Source: Nonomuraea ceibae
GTDB taxonomy: Bacteria; Actinomycetota; Actinomycetes; Streptosporangiales; Streptosporangiaceae
Direction of reading: 5' to 3'
Assembly (NCBI RefSeq): GCF_019396325.1
Contig: NZ_JAHKRO010000008.1
Coordinates: forward strand, 107,840-171,839
DNA length: 64,000 nucleotides
Shown here: in pieces, positions 28,560-38,676 of the stretch
How positions within the stretch are numbered: position 1 is the first letter of the stretch
Layout of the letters: each line of letters starts with the position of its first letter
Translations under genes and position numbers: made by a program
The notes under the pieces: model-generated
What the model saw: the letters and a program-made list of their open reading frames with translations, nothing else
Database searches by the model: none
What the model was told of the DNA's origin: nothing

Positions 28560-28943
28560 ATGGCACGCGTGAAGCGGGCGCTCAACGCCAAGAAGAAGCG
28601 CAAGGTCGTCCTCGAGCGGGCGAGCGGTTACCGTGGCCAGCGGTCGCGGCTCTACCGCAAGGCCAAGGAGCAGATGCTCCACTCGATGACGTACGCCTAC
28701 CGGGACCGCAAGGACCGTAAGGGCACGTTCCGTCGTCTCTGGATCCAGCGGATCAACGCCGCCGCCCGCCAGAACGGCATCACCTACAACCGCCTGATCC
28801 AGGGTCTGCGTCTGGCCAACATCGAGGTCGACCGCAAGATCCTCGCCGACCTCGCGGTGAACGACAGCCAGACCTTCGCCACGCTCGTCGAGGCCGCCAA
28901 GAAGGCGCTCCCGGCGAACGTGAACGCGCCGGCCGCGAGCTGA
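28560..28943 (+). CDS. rplT: 50S ribosomal protein L20
   Basis: L20 (127 residues) is needed for early 50S assembly and in some bacteria represses its own operon. The conserved [15 protein letters not shown] start, [17 protein letters not shown] and [24 protein letters not shown] are clear. ATG 28560 follows CCCGGGGAGAAGAAAC. A strong terminator ends the operon at 28962-28987. Confidence 0.97.
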   Translation: MARVKRALNAKKKRKVVLERASGYRGQRSRLYRKAKEQMLHSMTYAYRDRKDRKGTFRRLWIQRINAAARQNGITYNRLIQGLRLANIEVDRKILADLAVNDSQTFATLVEAAKKALPANVNAPAAS

Positions 28944-28961
28944 GCCGTACCGAGCTGAGCC

Positions 28962-28987
28962 AAGGGCCCGCCTGACGGTGGGCCCTT
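28962..28987 (+). terminator. Terminator of the infC-rpmI-rplT operon
   Basis: An 11-bp stem (28962-28972 with 28977-28987, one G-T pair) closes a 4-nt loop and ends in CCCTTTG. It starts 18 bp after the rplT stop. Confidence 0.88.
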
Positions 28988-29057
28988 TGCCGTGCCCGGG
29001 ACCGGTTCGCCCGAGCCGGTCGTCCGGGCCGACCGTTGTGAGAGCCAGGGGGATGAG

Positions 29058-29861
29058 ATGGCCGGGACCGAGCTGACCAACCTGAGGTCGCCGCGCGTGA
29101 AGGCGGCCCGCAGGCTCACCAAGCGCGCCTTCCGCGAACAGGACCGCAAGTTCCTGGCCGAGGGCCCGCAGGCGGTGCGCGAGGCGCTCAAGCTCGACGG
29201 CGTGACGCTGGAGCTGTTCACCACCGCCGAGGCCGAACTGCGCCATCCCGAGCTCGTCACCCAGGCCACCCTCCAGGGCCTGCCGGTCCACCGGGCCAGC
29301 GGCGAGGTCATGGCCGAGCTGTCGCAGACCGTCACCCCGCAGGGGCTGCTGGCCGTCTGCCGCCACGTCCACGTGCCGCTCGGCGAGGCGCTGCCCGCCG
29401 AGCCGAAGCTGGTCGCCCTGCTCGCCCACGTACGCGACCCGGGCAACGCCGGCACCGTGATGCGGGCCGCCGACGCCGCCGGGGCCGACGCCGTGGTCTT
29501 CACCGACGCCTCCGTCGACCCGTACAACGGCAAGTGCGTGCGCGCCAGCGCCGGGAGCCTGTTCCACCTGCCGGTCGTCATCGGCGAGCCGGTGGCGGCG
29601 GCCGTGGCGCGGCTCAAGGAGCGCGGGCTGCGCGTGCTGGCGGCCGACGGCGCGGGCAAGCACACCCTCGACGACGTCGACCTGTCCGGGCCGGCCGCGT
29701 GGATCTTCGGCAACGAGGCGTGGGGGCTGCCCGACGACGTGCTCGCGCTCGCCGACGACGTGGTCCGGGTGCCCATCTACGGGCAGGCGGAAAGCCTCAA
29801 CCTGGCGACCGCCGCGGCGGTCTGCCTTTACTCGTCCGCGAGGGCTCAGCGAGTGCCCTAG
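29058..29861 (+). CDS. TrmH/SpoU family RNA 2'-O-methyltransferase
   Basis: A 267-residue SPOUT enzyme that methylates ribose in rRNA or tRNA. An N-terminal RNA substrate-binding domain (SPRVKAARRLTKRAFREQDRK) is followed by the three SpoU motifs: RDPGNAGTVMRAADAAGADA, IFGNEAWGLP and IYGQAESLNLATAAAVCLY. ATG 29058 has AGGGGG about six bases upstream. The target base cannot be assigned; RlmB- and TsnR-like enzymes share these motifs. The gene follows rplT in many actinobacteria. Confidence 0.88.
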   Translation: MAGTELTNLRSPRVKAARRLTKRAFREQDRKFLAEGPQAVREALKLDGVTLELFTTAEAELRHPELVTQATLQGLPVHRASGEVMAELSQTVTPQGLLAVCRHVHVPLGEALPAEPKLVALLAHVRDPGNAGTVMRAADAAGADAVVFTDASVDPYNGKCVRASAGSLFHLPVVIGEPVAAAVARLKERGLRVLAADGAGKHTLDDVDLSGPAAWIFGNEAWGLPDDVLALADDVVRVPIYGQAESLNLATAAAVCLYSSARAQRVP

Positions 29862-29911
29862 GCGGCGGGAAACCCGCTATTGTCGGCCTTGTAGGCGGAG
29901 GAGGCGAGGTC

Positions 29912-30997
29912 GTGCACGGCGCAGACACCGACGGGCGGGTGGTGGCCGCCGCGTGTTCGATCGCCATCGACGACCTGCCCGACGGGCTCATCGTGACCGA
30001 CCGGTTCGGCCGTGTCCTCGCCGTCAACCGGGCCGCCGCCCGTCTCACCTCCGTGACGGCCGAGCGCGCCGTCGGCCGCGACATGAGCGAGGTCTTCCCC
30101 TTCCGCGACAACGACGGGCGCGAGTGGTGGAAGGCCCTCGACCCCGAGGGCGGCCTGCGCACCCGCAGCCGCGTCCCCGAGCGCCCGCTCCACCTGCCCG
30201 GCGGCCAGGAGCTGTACGTGGCGGCCAGGCTCGTGCGCGAGCCCGAGCGGTGCGGCGACGTCGAGCGCGTCACGATCACCCTGCGCGACGGCGGCGCCCG
30301 CGCCCGGCTGGAGCGCAGCCGCGCCGACCTGGTCTCCACCGTCGCCCACGAGCTGCGCTCCCCGCTGACGAGCGTCAAGGGCTTCACCGCCACGCTGCTC
30401 GCCAAGTGGACGCGCTTCACCGACGAGCAGAAGCGCGTCATGCTGGAGACCGTCAACAACGACGCCGACCGCGTCACCCGGCTCATCACCGAGCTGCTCG
30501 ACGTCTCCCGCATCGAGTCGGGCCGGCTGGAGCTGCACCGCCAGGTCGTCGACCTGCCCGCGCGGGCGCGCCGGGTCATCGCCGGCCGGGTCGCCGCGGG
30601 CGAGCAGGAGGACCGCTTCCGCCTCGTCGTCGGCGACGACCTGCCCGAGATGTGGCTCGACCAGGACAAGGTTGACCAGATCCTGGCTAACCTGGTGGAA
30701 AACGGAGTGCGTCACGGGCGCGGAACTGTGACGATCGAGATCGAGTCCGTCGAATGGGGAGTGGCCGTGTCGGTGCGCGACGAGGGCGAGGGCGTCAAGC
30801 CCGAGCTGGCTCCGCGCGTCTTCAGGCAGTTCTGGCGCGGCGGCAACAGCCGCCGGCGGGGCGGCACCGGCCTGGGCCTGTTCATCGTCAAGGGCCTGGT
30901 CGAGGCGCACGGCGGCACCATCATCGTGCAGCGCGCCCCTGAGGGCGGCGCGGAGTTCCGATTTACCATGCCCACCGGCACTCCTGACTTCGCATAA
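29912..30997 (+). CDS. Soluble PAS-domain sensor histidine kinase
   Basis: A 361-residue kinase without membrane segments. A PAS domain (about residues 14-120, DLPDGLIVTDRFGRVLAVNRAAARL) precedes the H-box VSTVAHELRSPLTSVKGF with phospho-acceptor H146, the N-box LANLVENGVRHG and the G-boxes VRDEGEGVKPE and GTGLGLFIVKGLVEAHGG. No response regulator is next to it, so it is an orphan, sensing some cytoplasmic signal. The GTG start at 29912 is preceded by GGAGGAGGCGAGG. It lies between the methyltransferase and pheS. Confidence 0.9.
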   Translation: MHGADTDGRVVAAACSIAIDDLPDGLIVTDRFGRVLAVNRAAARLTSVTAERAVGRDMSEVFPFRDNDGREWWKALDPEGGLRTRSRVPERPLHLPGGQELYVAARLVREPERCGDVERVTITLRDGGARARLERSRADLVSTVAHELRSPLTSVKGFTATLLAKWTRFTDEQKRVMLETVNNDADRVTRLITELLDVSRIESGRLELHRQVVDLPARARRVIAGRVAAGEQEDRFRLVVGDDLPEMWLDQDKVDQILANLVENGVRHGRGTVTIEIESVEWGVAVSVRDEGEGVKPELAPRVFRQFWRGGNSRRRGGTGLGLFIVKGLVEAHGGTIIVQRAPEGGAEFRFTMPTGTPDFA

Positions 30998-32157
<1,160 letters not shown>

Positions 32158-32158
<1 letters not shown>

Positions 32159-34716
32159 TGAGGGTCCCGCTTTCCTGGCTGCGGGAGTGTGTCGATCTCC
32201 CGGCGGCGGTCACCGCGCAAGAGGTGGCCGACCAGCTCACCGCGGCAGGGCTCAAGCTGGAGTCCATCACCTCGCACGGCCACGACGTCAAGAACGTCGT
32301 CGTCGGCGAGGTGCTGGAGATCGAGGAGCTGACCGGCTTCAAGAAGCCGATCCGCCACTGCAAGGTCGAGGTCGGCGAGGCCGCGCCCCGCGAGATCGTC
32401 TGCGGCGCCACCAACTTCGCCGCCGGCGACCGCGTCCCGGTCGTCCTGCCGGGCGGCGTGCTGCCCGGCGGGTTCGAGGTCGGCGCCCGCAAGACCTACG
32501 GCCGCATGTCCGAGGGCATGATCTGCTCCGAGCGCGAGCTGGGCCTGGGCGACGACCACGGCGGCATCATGGTGCTGCCCGAGGGCACGCCCATCGGCGC
32601 CGACGTGGTCGAGCTGCTCGGCCTGCGCGACGACGTGCTGGAGCTGGAGATCACCCCCGACATCGGCTACGCGCTGTCGATCCGGGGCGTGGCCCGCGAG
32701 GTCGCCACCGCCTTCGGCGTGCCGTTCCGCGACCCCGCCGCCGTCGAGCCGCCCGCCGAGACCGAGCAGTCCTGGCCGGCGTCCATCGCCGACGAGAACG
32801 CCTGCGACCGGTTCGTGCTGCGCCGCGTCACCGGCTTCGACCCGGCCGCGCAGAGCCCGCTGTGGATGCGCGTACGCCTCACCCGCGCCGGCATGCGGCC
32901 CGTGTCGCTCGCCGTCGACATCACCAACTACCTCATGCTGGAGCTCGGCCAGCCGCTGCACGCCTTCGACGGCGCCAAGCTCACCGGCCCCGTCGTGGTG
33001 CGCCGGGCGCGCGCGGGCGAGCGGCTGGAGACGCTCGACCACGTCGTACGCGACCTCGACCCCGACGACATCCTCATCACCGACGAGTCCGGGCCGATCT
33101 CGATGGCCGGCACCATGGGCGGCCTGCAGACCGAGATCTCCGAGGGCTCGACCGACATCGTCATCGAGGCCGCGCACTTCTCCGCGACCGGCATCTCCCG
33201 CGAGTCCCGCAGGCACAACCTCGTCTCCGAGGCGTCCAAGCGGTTCGAGCGGGGCGTCGACCGCGAGCTGCCGCTCGTCGCCTCCTGGAGGGCCGTGTCG
33301 CTGCTGGCCGAGCTCGGCGGCGCCACCGTCCAGCCGGGCGTCACGCACGCCGAGGTGGACGTGACGCCCGCCCGCATCGCCATCCCGGCGAGCCACCCCG
33401 GCGACATCGCGGGCCTGCCCTACTCCAAGGAGACCGTCGTCCACCGCCTGGAACAGGTCGGCTGCGTCGTCACCGACGGCGCCGACCCGGCGGTGCGCAG
33501 CGGCGGCGTCGACCCGACCGGCGTCGTCACCGGCGGCGAGCTGGCCGCCCGGCTGGCCGTCACCGGCGACGACATGATCACGGTGACGCCGCCGTCGTGG
33601 CGCCCCGACCTCACCGACCCCAACGACCTGGCCGAAGAGGTCATCCGGCTGGAGGGCTACGAGAAGCTGCCCTCCGTGCTGCCCAAGGCCCCGGCCGGCG
33701 CCGGGCTCACCGAAGGGCAGCGGCTGCGCAGGCGCGTCGGCCGGGCGCTCGCCGAGGCGGGCTACGTCGAGGTGCTGGCCTACCCGTTCATCAGCGCCGA
33801 CGACTTCGACCGGCTCCAGCTGCCCGCCGACGACGCGCGCCGCCGGGCCATGCGGCTGTCCAACCCGCTGGCCGAGGACGAGCCGCTGATGCGCACCACG
33901 CTGCTGCCGGGGCTGCTCAAGGTCCTGGTCCGCAACGCCGGACGCGGCTTCGCCGACGTGGCGCTGTTCGAGACCGGCGCGGTCTACCGGCCGCGCGAGG
34001 GCGCCCCCTCGGTCGCGCCGGTGCTCGGCGTCGAACGCCGTCCCGCGGCCGACGAGCTCGCCTCCATCGAGGAGGCGCTGCCCGACCAGCCGATCCGGGT
34101 CGCGGCCGTGCTCGCCGGCGAGTTCGAGCGCTCCGGCTGGTGGGGCGCCGGCCGCCAGGCCTCCTGGGCCGACGCCGTCCAGGCCGCCCGCCTGATCGCG
34201 GGCGAGGCCGGGCTGGAGCTGTCGATCACCGCCGACCAGCACGAGCCGTGGCACCCGGGCCGCTGCGCCGCCCTCTACCTGGGCGACACGCTCATCGGCC
34301 ACGCCGGCGAGCTGCACCCGCGCGTGGTCGAGGCCTACGGGCTGCCGCCGCGCACCGCCGCGCTGGAGCTGGAGCTGACCCGCCTGGAGGCGGCGCTGAC
34401 CGGCCCCGTCGACGCCCCGGCCATCTCGTCCTACCCGATCGCCACCCAGGACGTGGCGCTCGTCGTCCCCGACTTCACCCCGGTCGCGGACGTCGAGGCC
34501 GCGCTGCGTGACGGGGCGGGCGAGCTGCTGGAGTCGGTGAGGCTGTTCGACGTCTACGCGGGCGAGCAGGTGGGCGAAGGCAACAAGTCGCTCGCCTACA
34601 GCCTGCGCTTCCGCGCCCCGGACCGCACGCTGACGGTGGAGGAGACGACGGCCGCCCGCGACGCCGCGGTCGCCCTCGCCGCCGACCGCGTCGGTGCCCA
34701 CCTGCGCACCTCCTGA
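32158..34716 (+). CDS. pheT: Phenylalanine--tRNA ligase beta subunit
   Basis: PheT (852 residues) carries tRNA binding and editing. It starts with MRVPLSWLRECVDLP, then an OB-fold tRNA-binding domain (about 40-150), the B3/B4 editing domain, B5, the catalytic-like module and a C-terminal FDX-ACB domain (about 760-852, SYPIATQDVALVVPDFTPVA). ATG 32158 shares one base with the pheS stop. A 13-bp hairpin follows at 34728-34757. Confidence 0.96.
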
Positions 34717-34727
34717 CCCCGACCCCC

Positions 34728-34757
34728 AGGGCCGGTACGGACTCCCGTACCGGCCCT
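34728..34757. terminator. Terminator between pheT and the Uma2 genes
   Basis: A perfect 13-bp stem (34728-34740, AGGGCCGGTACGG, with 34745-34757) closes a 4-nt loop. It lies between convergent genes and can act on both strands. Confidence 0.9.
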
Positions 34758-34765
34758 CGCCATGC

Positions 34766-34951
34766 CTAGAAGGTGTCGATCTCGGTGAGGTCGAGGTCGA
34801 TGTCGAAGGGGACGGTGACCTTGAGGCGGTCGTGGTAGATGCCGGTGGGCACGTAGGAGCGGGTGGGCGGGTCGAGCTCGTGGACGTAGACGACGGGCCT
34901 GCCGGAGTCGCTTTCGACGCGCCAGAAGTGCGGGATGCCGGCTTCGGCGTA
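34766..34951. repeat. 186-bp near-perfect direct repeat, copy A
   Basis: Bases 34766-34951 match 35321-35506 at 184 of 186 positions; the differences are 34873 (C versus T) and 34931 (C versus G). It covers the 3' end of Uma2 copy A including its stop codon. Identity drops sharply after 34951. Confidence 0.95.
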
Positions 34952-35317
34952 AAGGACGGGCTTGCGGTCGCGGTCGCGCGTCCTGGACTCGGGGGAGACC
35001 ACCTCGACGACGAGCGTGACGTCCCGGGCGCGGTAGAAGGTCTGCTCCGGGCTGGTGTCCGCCTCGGCCCTGATGACGCACACGTCGGGCTCCGGCCGCT
35101 GGTCCCGGCCGAGGACGACGCTCATCTCCCGCCGCACCCGGAGGTCACGCGGGACACTGCGGCGCAGCGAGACGACCAGGAGGTCGGTCAGGCGGGTGCG
35201 GAGGGAGGTCCGGGGGCCCGCGGGCACCAGGTGGCCGTCGATCAGCTCCGTGTGCGCGGGCAGGCCGGGGAGGTGGTCGAGGTCGTCCGCCGTGAAGCCT
35301 CGCGGCTCGGTCGTCAC
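34766..35317 (-). CDS. Uma2 family (DUF820) putative endonuclease, copy A
   Basis: A 183-residue protein of the PD-(D/E)XK-related Uma2 family. The likely catalytic residues are Asp in RPEPDVCVI, Glu in VEVVSPES and Lys in DRKPVLYAEAGIPHFW. The N-terminus reads FTADDLDHLPGLPAHTELIDG. These proteins are abundant in actinobacteria and cyanobacteria but their role is not settled. The C-terminal 62 residues are almost identical, also at the DNA level, to those of the gene directly upstream. No membrane or signal segments are seen. Confidence 0.85.
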   Translation of the reverse strand: MTTEPRGFTADDLDHLPGLPAHTELIDGHLVPAGPRTSLRTRLTDLLVVSLRRSVPRDLRVRREMSVVLGRDQRPEPDVCVIRAEADTSPEQTFYRARDVTLVVEVVSPESRTRDRDRKPVLYAEAGIPHFWRVESDSGRPVVYVHELDPPTRSYVPTGIYHDRLKVTVPFDIDLDLTEIDTF

Positions 35318-35320
35318 GGG

Positions 35321-35506
35321 CTAGAAGGTGTCGATCTCGGTGAGGTCGAGGTCGATGTCGAAGGGGACGGTGACCTTGAGGCGGTCGTGGTAGATGCCGG
35401 TGGGCACGTAGGAGCGGGTGGGCGGGTTGAGCTCGTGGACGTAGACGACGGGCCTGCCGGAGTCGCTTTCGACGCGCCAGAAGTGGGGGATGCCGGCTTC
35501 GGCGTA
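35321..35506. repeat. 186-bp near-perfect direct repeat, copy B
   Basis: Partner of 34766-34951, offset by exactly 555 bp, covering the 3' end of Uma2 copy B. Confidence 0.95.
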
Positions 35507-35926
35507 GAGGGCCGGTTTGCGGGCGCGGTCGCGCTCCTCCGACTCGGGCGAGACCACCTCCGCCGCCAGCACCACGTCGGCGGCCTCGTAGAAGGTGGCG
35601 TCGGGGCGGATGACGGCCCGGGGGCCGAGGACGATGAGGTCCGGCTCGGGGCGCTGCCGGGGGCCGAGCTTCACGCTCATCTCGCGGCGGACCCGGTGCC
35701 CTTCGGGGGCCGCCGCGCGCAGCCCCACGGCCAGCAAGAACAGCGCCGAGGTGTGGAAGTCTCGCTGTGGGCTCACGAAGACCAAGCTTCCGTCAATCAA
35801 CTCCGTGTGCGCAGGCAGATCCGGAATGTGATCGAGGTCTTCCGCCGTGAAGCCCTGCGGTGGCGGGAACACCCAGTCGGGTAGCGAAGGTGGCGTCATC
35901 GTCAGGCTCACCGCTTCGGCCGTCAT
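35321..35926 (-). CDS. Uma2 family (DUF820) putative endonuclease, copy B
   Basis: A 201-residue paralogue of copy A with a longer N-terminus (SLPDWVFPPPQGFTAEDLDHIPDLPAHTELIDG). The same candidate residues are present: Asp in RPEPDLIVL, Glu in AEVVSPES and Lys in RARKPALYAEAG. The first two thirds differ substantially from copy A, while the last 62 residues are essentially identical. ATG 35926 is used; a later in-frame ATG would remove nine residues. The stop is four bases upstream of the copy A start, so the two could be one transcript. Confidence 0.85.
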   Translation of the reverse strand: MTAEAVSLTMTPPSLPDWVFPPPQGFTAEDLDHIPDLPAHTELIDGSLVFVSPQRDFHTSALFLLAVGLRAAAPEGHRVRREMSVKLGPRQRPEPDLIVLGPRAVIRPDATFYEAADVVLAAEVVSPESEERDRARKPALYAEAGIPHFWRVESDSGRPVVYVHELNPPTRSYVPTGIYHDRLKVTVPFDIDLDLTEIDTF

Positions 35927-36006
35927 GGTTCTTACCGTAGCAAGCTACTTCGATCACTGTAGGTGAACGAGTGCCGGGCTGACGAGTGGTGAGAGAATGC
36001 GGCTCT

Positions 36007-36240
36007 ATGAGGCAGCTGCTCGTGTTCGGTGAGAGGGACGACGCCGAAGAGGTGGCCGAGACGCTGGGGGAGTGGTTCCCGGGGCTGGGGGTGCCGCGGG
36101 TGGTGCGGGAGACCCTGGCGGGGGAGGACGACGCCGAGGACGCCCAGTGGGTCGTGGTGCTCGACGGCGCCGACGGGGTGGATCCGGTGAAGGTCGACGA
36201 GCTGGTGGAGCGCTACGACGGGTGGCGCGAGGACGCGTAG
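36007..36240 (+). CDS. Small acidic hypothetical protein
   Basis: A 77-residue acidic protein (MRQLLVFGERDDAEEVAETLGEWFPG...) predicted to be soluble, with alternating strand-helix-strand character. I do not recognise a family. ATG 36007 is preferred over an in-frame GTG at 35986, since GTGAGAG lies upstream and the hydrophobic first strand begins there. High third-position GC supports coding. It converges on the secreted protein gene and the two share the hairpin at 36240-36269. Confidence 0.6.
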   Translation: MRQLLVFGERDDAEEVAETLGEWFPGLGVPRVVRETLAGEDDAEDAQWVVVLDGADGVDPVKVDELVERYDGWREDA

Positions 36241-36269
36241 GGCGCCGGAGCGGGCGTGCTCCGGCGCCC
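36240..36269. terminator. Bidirectional terminator
   Basis: GGGCGCCGGAGC (36240-36251) pairs perfectly with 36258-36269 over a 6-nt loop, between two convergent stops (36240 and 36286). Confidence 0.88.
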
Positions 36270-36285
36270 GGCGGGGCGGTGCGGG

Positions 36286-37413
36286 TCAGCCGATGGGCTC
36301 GAAGGGGTTCGGAGGCTGGGCGGTCCAGCGGTGGAGCTGGGCGTGGGCGGTCTGCTTGGTCACCCCGTCCTCGACGATCTTGCCGTCCTTGACGACGTAG
36401 AAGCGGCCGTCGTCCAGCGAGGCGAGGCCGTACTGGCCGCCCGACTCCCAGCCGCGGACGCCGCTCTGCGGGTCGTGCAGGCCCTTGGGGGCGAGGGGGA
36501 GGATGGCGCCCTGCTCCGGCTGCGGCTGGCCCTCGACGGGCCCGGTGACGGGCTTGGCCGAGGCGTCGACGGTGAAGAGCGAGTAGTTGGGGAAGCCCGG
36601 CTTGGCGCCCTTGTAGGCGGCCATGAGCCAGGTGCCGCTGTGGCCGTCGAACTCCAGGTTCTGCACTCCGTACCTGGTGTTGCCGGTGCGGACGAAGTAC
36701 TTGCCGGCGGGGGCGTCGGGTCCGGCGGTGTGCGGGGCCGACTGGGTGAGGGGGCGCTCGTACTTGCGCCACTGGTTCACGTCGTACTGCAGCAGGACCT
36801 GGTGGTCGTTGTCGGCGCGGGTGGTGTTGGAGTAGACGCCGTAGGCGACGGTGAGCTTCTGCTTGCCGTGCCGCTTGCCGAACTCGGGCCCGAACGCGAC
36901 GCCGTCGATGCCGCTGCAGCCGTAGCGGTGGTCGGGGGTGTCGGCCACGTTGCCGTCGAAGACGCCGTCGCCGTTCATGTCGGCGCTGTAGTCGGCCACG
37001 ACCTCCTTGAGGTAGACGGTCTTGACCACGTCGGAGTTCTCGGCGTCCATGCCGAGGCTGGTGATGCGGTCGACGTCGAAGATCGCGATGTAGAACGCCT
37101 TGGCGTCCTTGTACTCCAGCGAGCCGTAGACGCGGCCGTCCTGCCGGTTGAGGTCGAGGTCGCCCAGGTGGCCGGTGAAGCCGGTCACCGAGCCGACGGG
37201 CTTGCCGGTCAGGTCGGTCTTGACGAGGAGGTTGGTGAACGAGAAATACATGAAGCCCTTCTTCTCGTCCACCGCGATCCCCTGGACGTGCCCCGCCTGC
37301 CAGGCCCCGCCGTACACCTCCGCCGGGAAGGACGGCCGGTCGGCCGCGTGGGCGGGGAGGGAGACGAGGGTGGAAGCCGTGAGGGCGGCGGCCAGGACGT
37401 GTGCGACCCGCAT
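36286..37413 (-). CDS. Secreted protein of unknown function (propeller-like)
   Basis: A 375-residue protein with a clear signal peptide (MRVAHVLAAALTASTLVSLPAHA, cleavage after AHA near residue 23). ATG 37413 follows GAAAGG; an upstream in-frame GTG would put 13 charged residues before the signal. The mature part has repeated strand-rich blocks (VQGIAVDEKKGFMYFSFTN, DLDLNRQDGRVYGSLEY, GLASLDDGRFYVVKDGKI) and a Ca-binding-like loop, DMNGDGVFDG. This suggests an extracellular beta-propeller, but I do not recognise a named family or ligand. Confidence 0.75.
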   Translation of the reverse strand: MRVAHVLAAALTASTLVSLPAHAADRPSFPAEVYGGAWQAGHVQGIAVDEKKGFMYFSFTNLLVKTDLTGKPVGSVTGFTGHLGDLDLNRQDGRVYGSLEYKDAKAFYIAIFDVDRITSLGMDAENSDVVKTVYLKEVVADYSADMNGDGVFDGNVADTPDHRYGCSGIDGVAFGPEFGKRHGKQKLTVAYGVYSNTTRADNDHQVLLQYDVNQWRKYERPLTQSAPHTAGPDAPAGKYFVRTGNTRYGVQNLEFDGHSGTWLMAAYKGAKPGFPNYSLFTVDASAKPVTGPVEGQPQPEQGAILPLAPKGLHDPQSGVRGWESGGQYGLASLDDGRFYVVKDGKIVEDGVTKQTAHAQLHRWTAQPPNPFEPIG

Positions 37414-37482
37414 GTGTTGCCTTTCAGGATGTTCCTTGACGAACCCGGACAATAGGGCGCCGCAGAAGATCCTTACAGACTT

Positions 37483-38445
37483 CTAGACGGCCAGTCCATG
37501 TCCGCTGGTCAAACTCCTGGTGAGGCGGAGGTCGTGGGAGCCGTCGGCGCGGGTCAGCTCGTAGTAGAACCACCACTCGTCCCCGACGGCCAGCGCGTTC
37601 ACGTAGCGGAGGGACCCGGTGGCGTACGGCGAGACCGACCAGGGGCCGCCGGGCGTGAGGCTGCGCCAGGAGCGCAGGTCGGCGGAGACGGCCAGGCCGC
37701 AGCGCTCCTCGTAGTTCTCCTCGTGGGAGGCCGAGCCGTCGTAGAAGCCGAGGAAGCCGCCCTCGACGGGCACGACGCTGTTGAGCCGGGCCTGGTAGCG
37801 GTCCCAGCCGCCGCCGACCGCCAGCGCCTCGCCCTCCCAGCGGAACTCCTCGCCGCCGTCGTGGGAGACGGCCAGGCCGGTGGGGTGGGTGGTGGCGCCG
37901 ACCGCGTAGACGTCGCCGCTCGCGTGGGCGTCCGCGCGCGGCCCGGCGAACGGGGCGGCGTAGCTGGCGAACAGGTACGTCATCCCGCCCCAGGTCAGCG
38001 CGTACGGGTCCTTGACCCCCTCGGTGCCGGTGGACGCGGCCGTCAGGACCGGGCGGCGGGCGGCGAGGTCGAAGCGCGCGGGGTGGGCGGCGGTCAGGCC
38101 GTCGATCCGCCAGCGGTTGTCGGCGGGATCCACGTACGAGATCAGCAGCCGGTAGCCGCCGGACGCGGTGCGGGTCAGGCAGAAGCGTTCCATGGAGGGG
38201 GTGCCGAGCTCGTCCTTGCGCACCGACCACACGTCGGTGAAGCGCACGCCGTCGTCGGAGACGGCCACGGCGCAGCGCCAGCCGCGCTCGGCGTCGGCGC
38301 CCCGGGGGCGGCGCTGCCGGTAGGTGAGCCAGAACCGCTCGCCGTCGTGCAGCACGCCGGCGCTGCCGGCCCAGTAGCCGGGCTCGTCGCGTTCGGGCCG
38401 CAGGACGACGGTCGCGCCGGCGGGGTCGATCGGGGGGAGGGGCAT
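37483..38445 (-). CDS. Glycosidase-fold (GH43/GH130-like) five-bladed propeller protein
   Basis: A 320-residue soluble protein without signal peptide. Strand repeats with conserved acids (GYWAGSAGVLHDGERFWLTYR, GVKDPYALTWGGMTYLFASY, GGWDRYQARLNSVVPVEGGFLGFYDG, YVNALAVGDEWWFYYE) fit the furanosidase-superfamily propeller of GH43, GH62 or GH130. The exact family and substrate are not clear. ATG 38445 is chosen because upstream codons are not conserved-looking. It is transcribed divergently from the ROK-ABC-sulfatase operon, which suggests a role in the same pathway. Confidence 0.65.
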   Translation of the reverse strand: MPLPPIDPAGATVVLRPERDEPGYWAGSAGVLHDGERFWLTYRQRRPRGADAERGWRCAVAVSDDGVRFTDVWSVRKDELGTPSMERFCLTRTASGGYRLLISYVDPADNRWRIDGLTAAHPARFDLAARRPVLTAASTGTEGVKDPYALTWGGMTYLFASYAAPFAGPRADAHASGDVYAVGATTHPTGLAVSHDGGEEFRWEGEALAVGGGWDRYQARLNSVVPVEGGFLGFYDGSASHEENYEERCGLAVSADLRSWRSLTPGGPWSVSPYATGSLRYVNALAVGDEWWFYYELTRADGSHDLRLTRSLTSGHGLAV

Positions 38446-38508
38446 GGGGCCTCGCAGGCGGGAACGGGCGGCCCGCGGAGGCCGCCGTGAGATTTGCTCA
38501 GGTTGCGA

Positions 38509-38538
38509 AATTAACCCGCCGTTCGTCACGCGCCGCAA
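38509..38538 (-). promoter_or_regulatory. Predicted promoter of the glycosidase-like gene
   Basis: On the minus strand TTGCGG (38538-38533) and TTAATT (38514-38509) have 18-bp spacing, giving a leader of about 57 nt. Nearby on the shared 231-bp divergent region are the near-palindrome TACGGGCCGTA (38557-38567) and a direct repeat CGTTACG (two copies within 38543-38561), candidate ROK sites. Confidence 0.45.
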
Positions 38539-38676
38539 CCCTCGTTACGCGAACGTTACGGGCCGTACACGATCATCTACGGCGTCATTTCTGCTGGTGA
38601 AAGCCGAAATTCGGCCCGTAGACAGTTTTTTCCGGGTTATTGACCAAAAAGAGTGGCGGTCGGCAGACTCTGCCCT

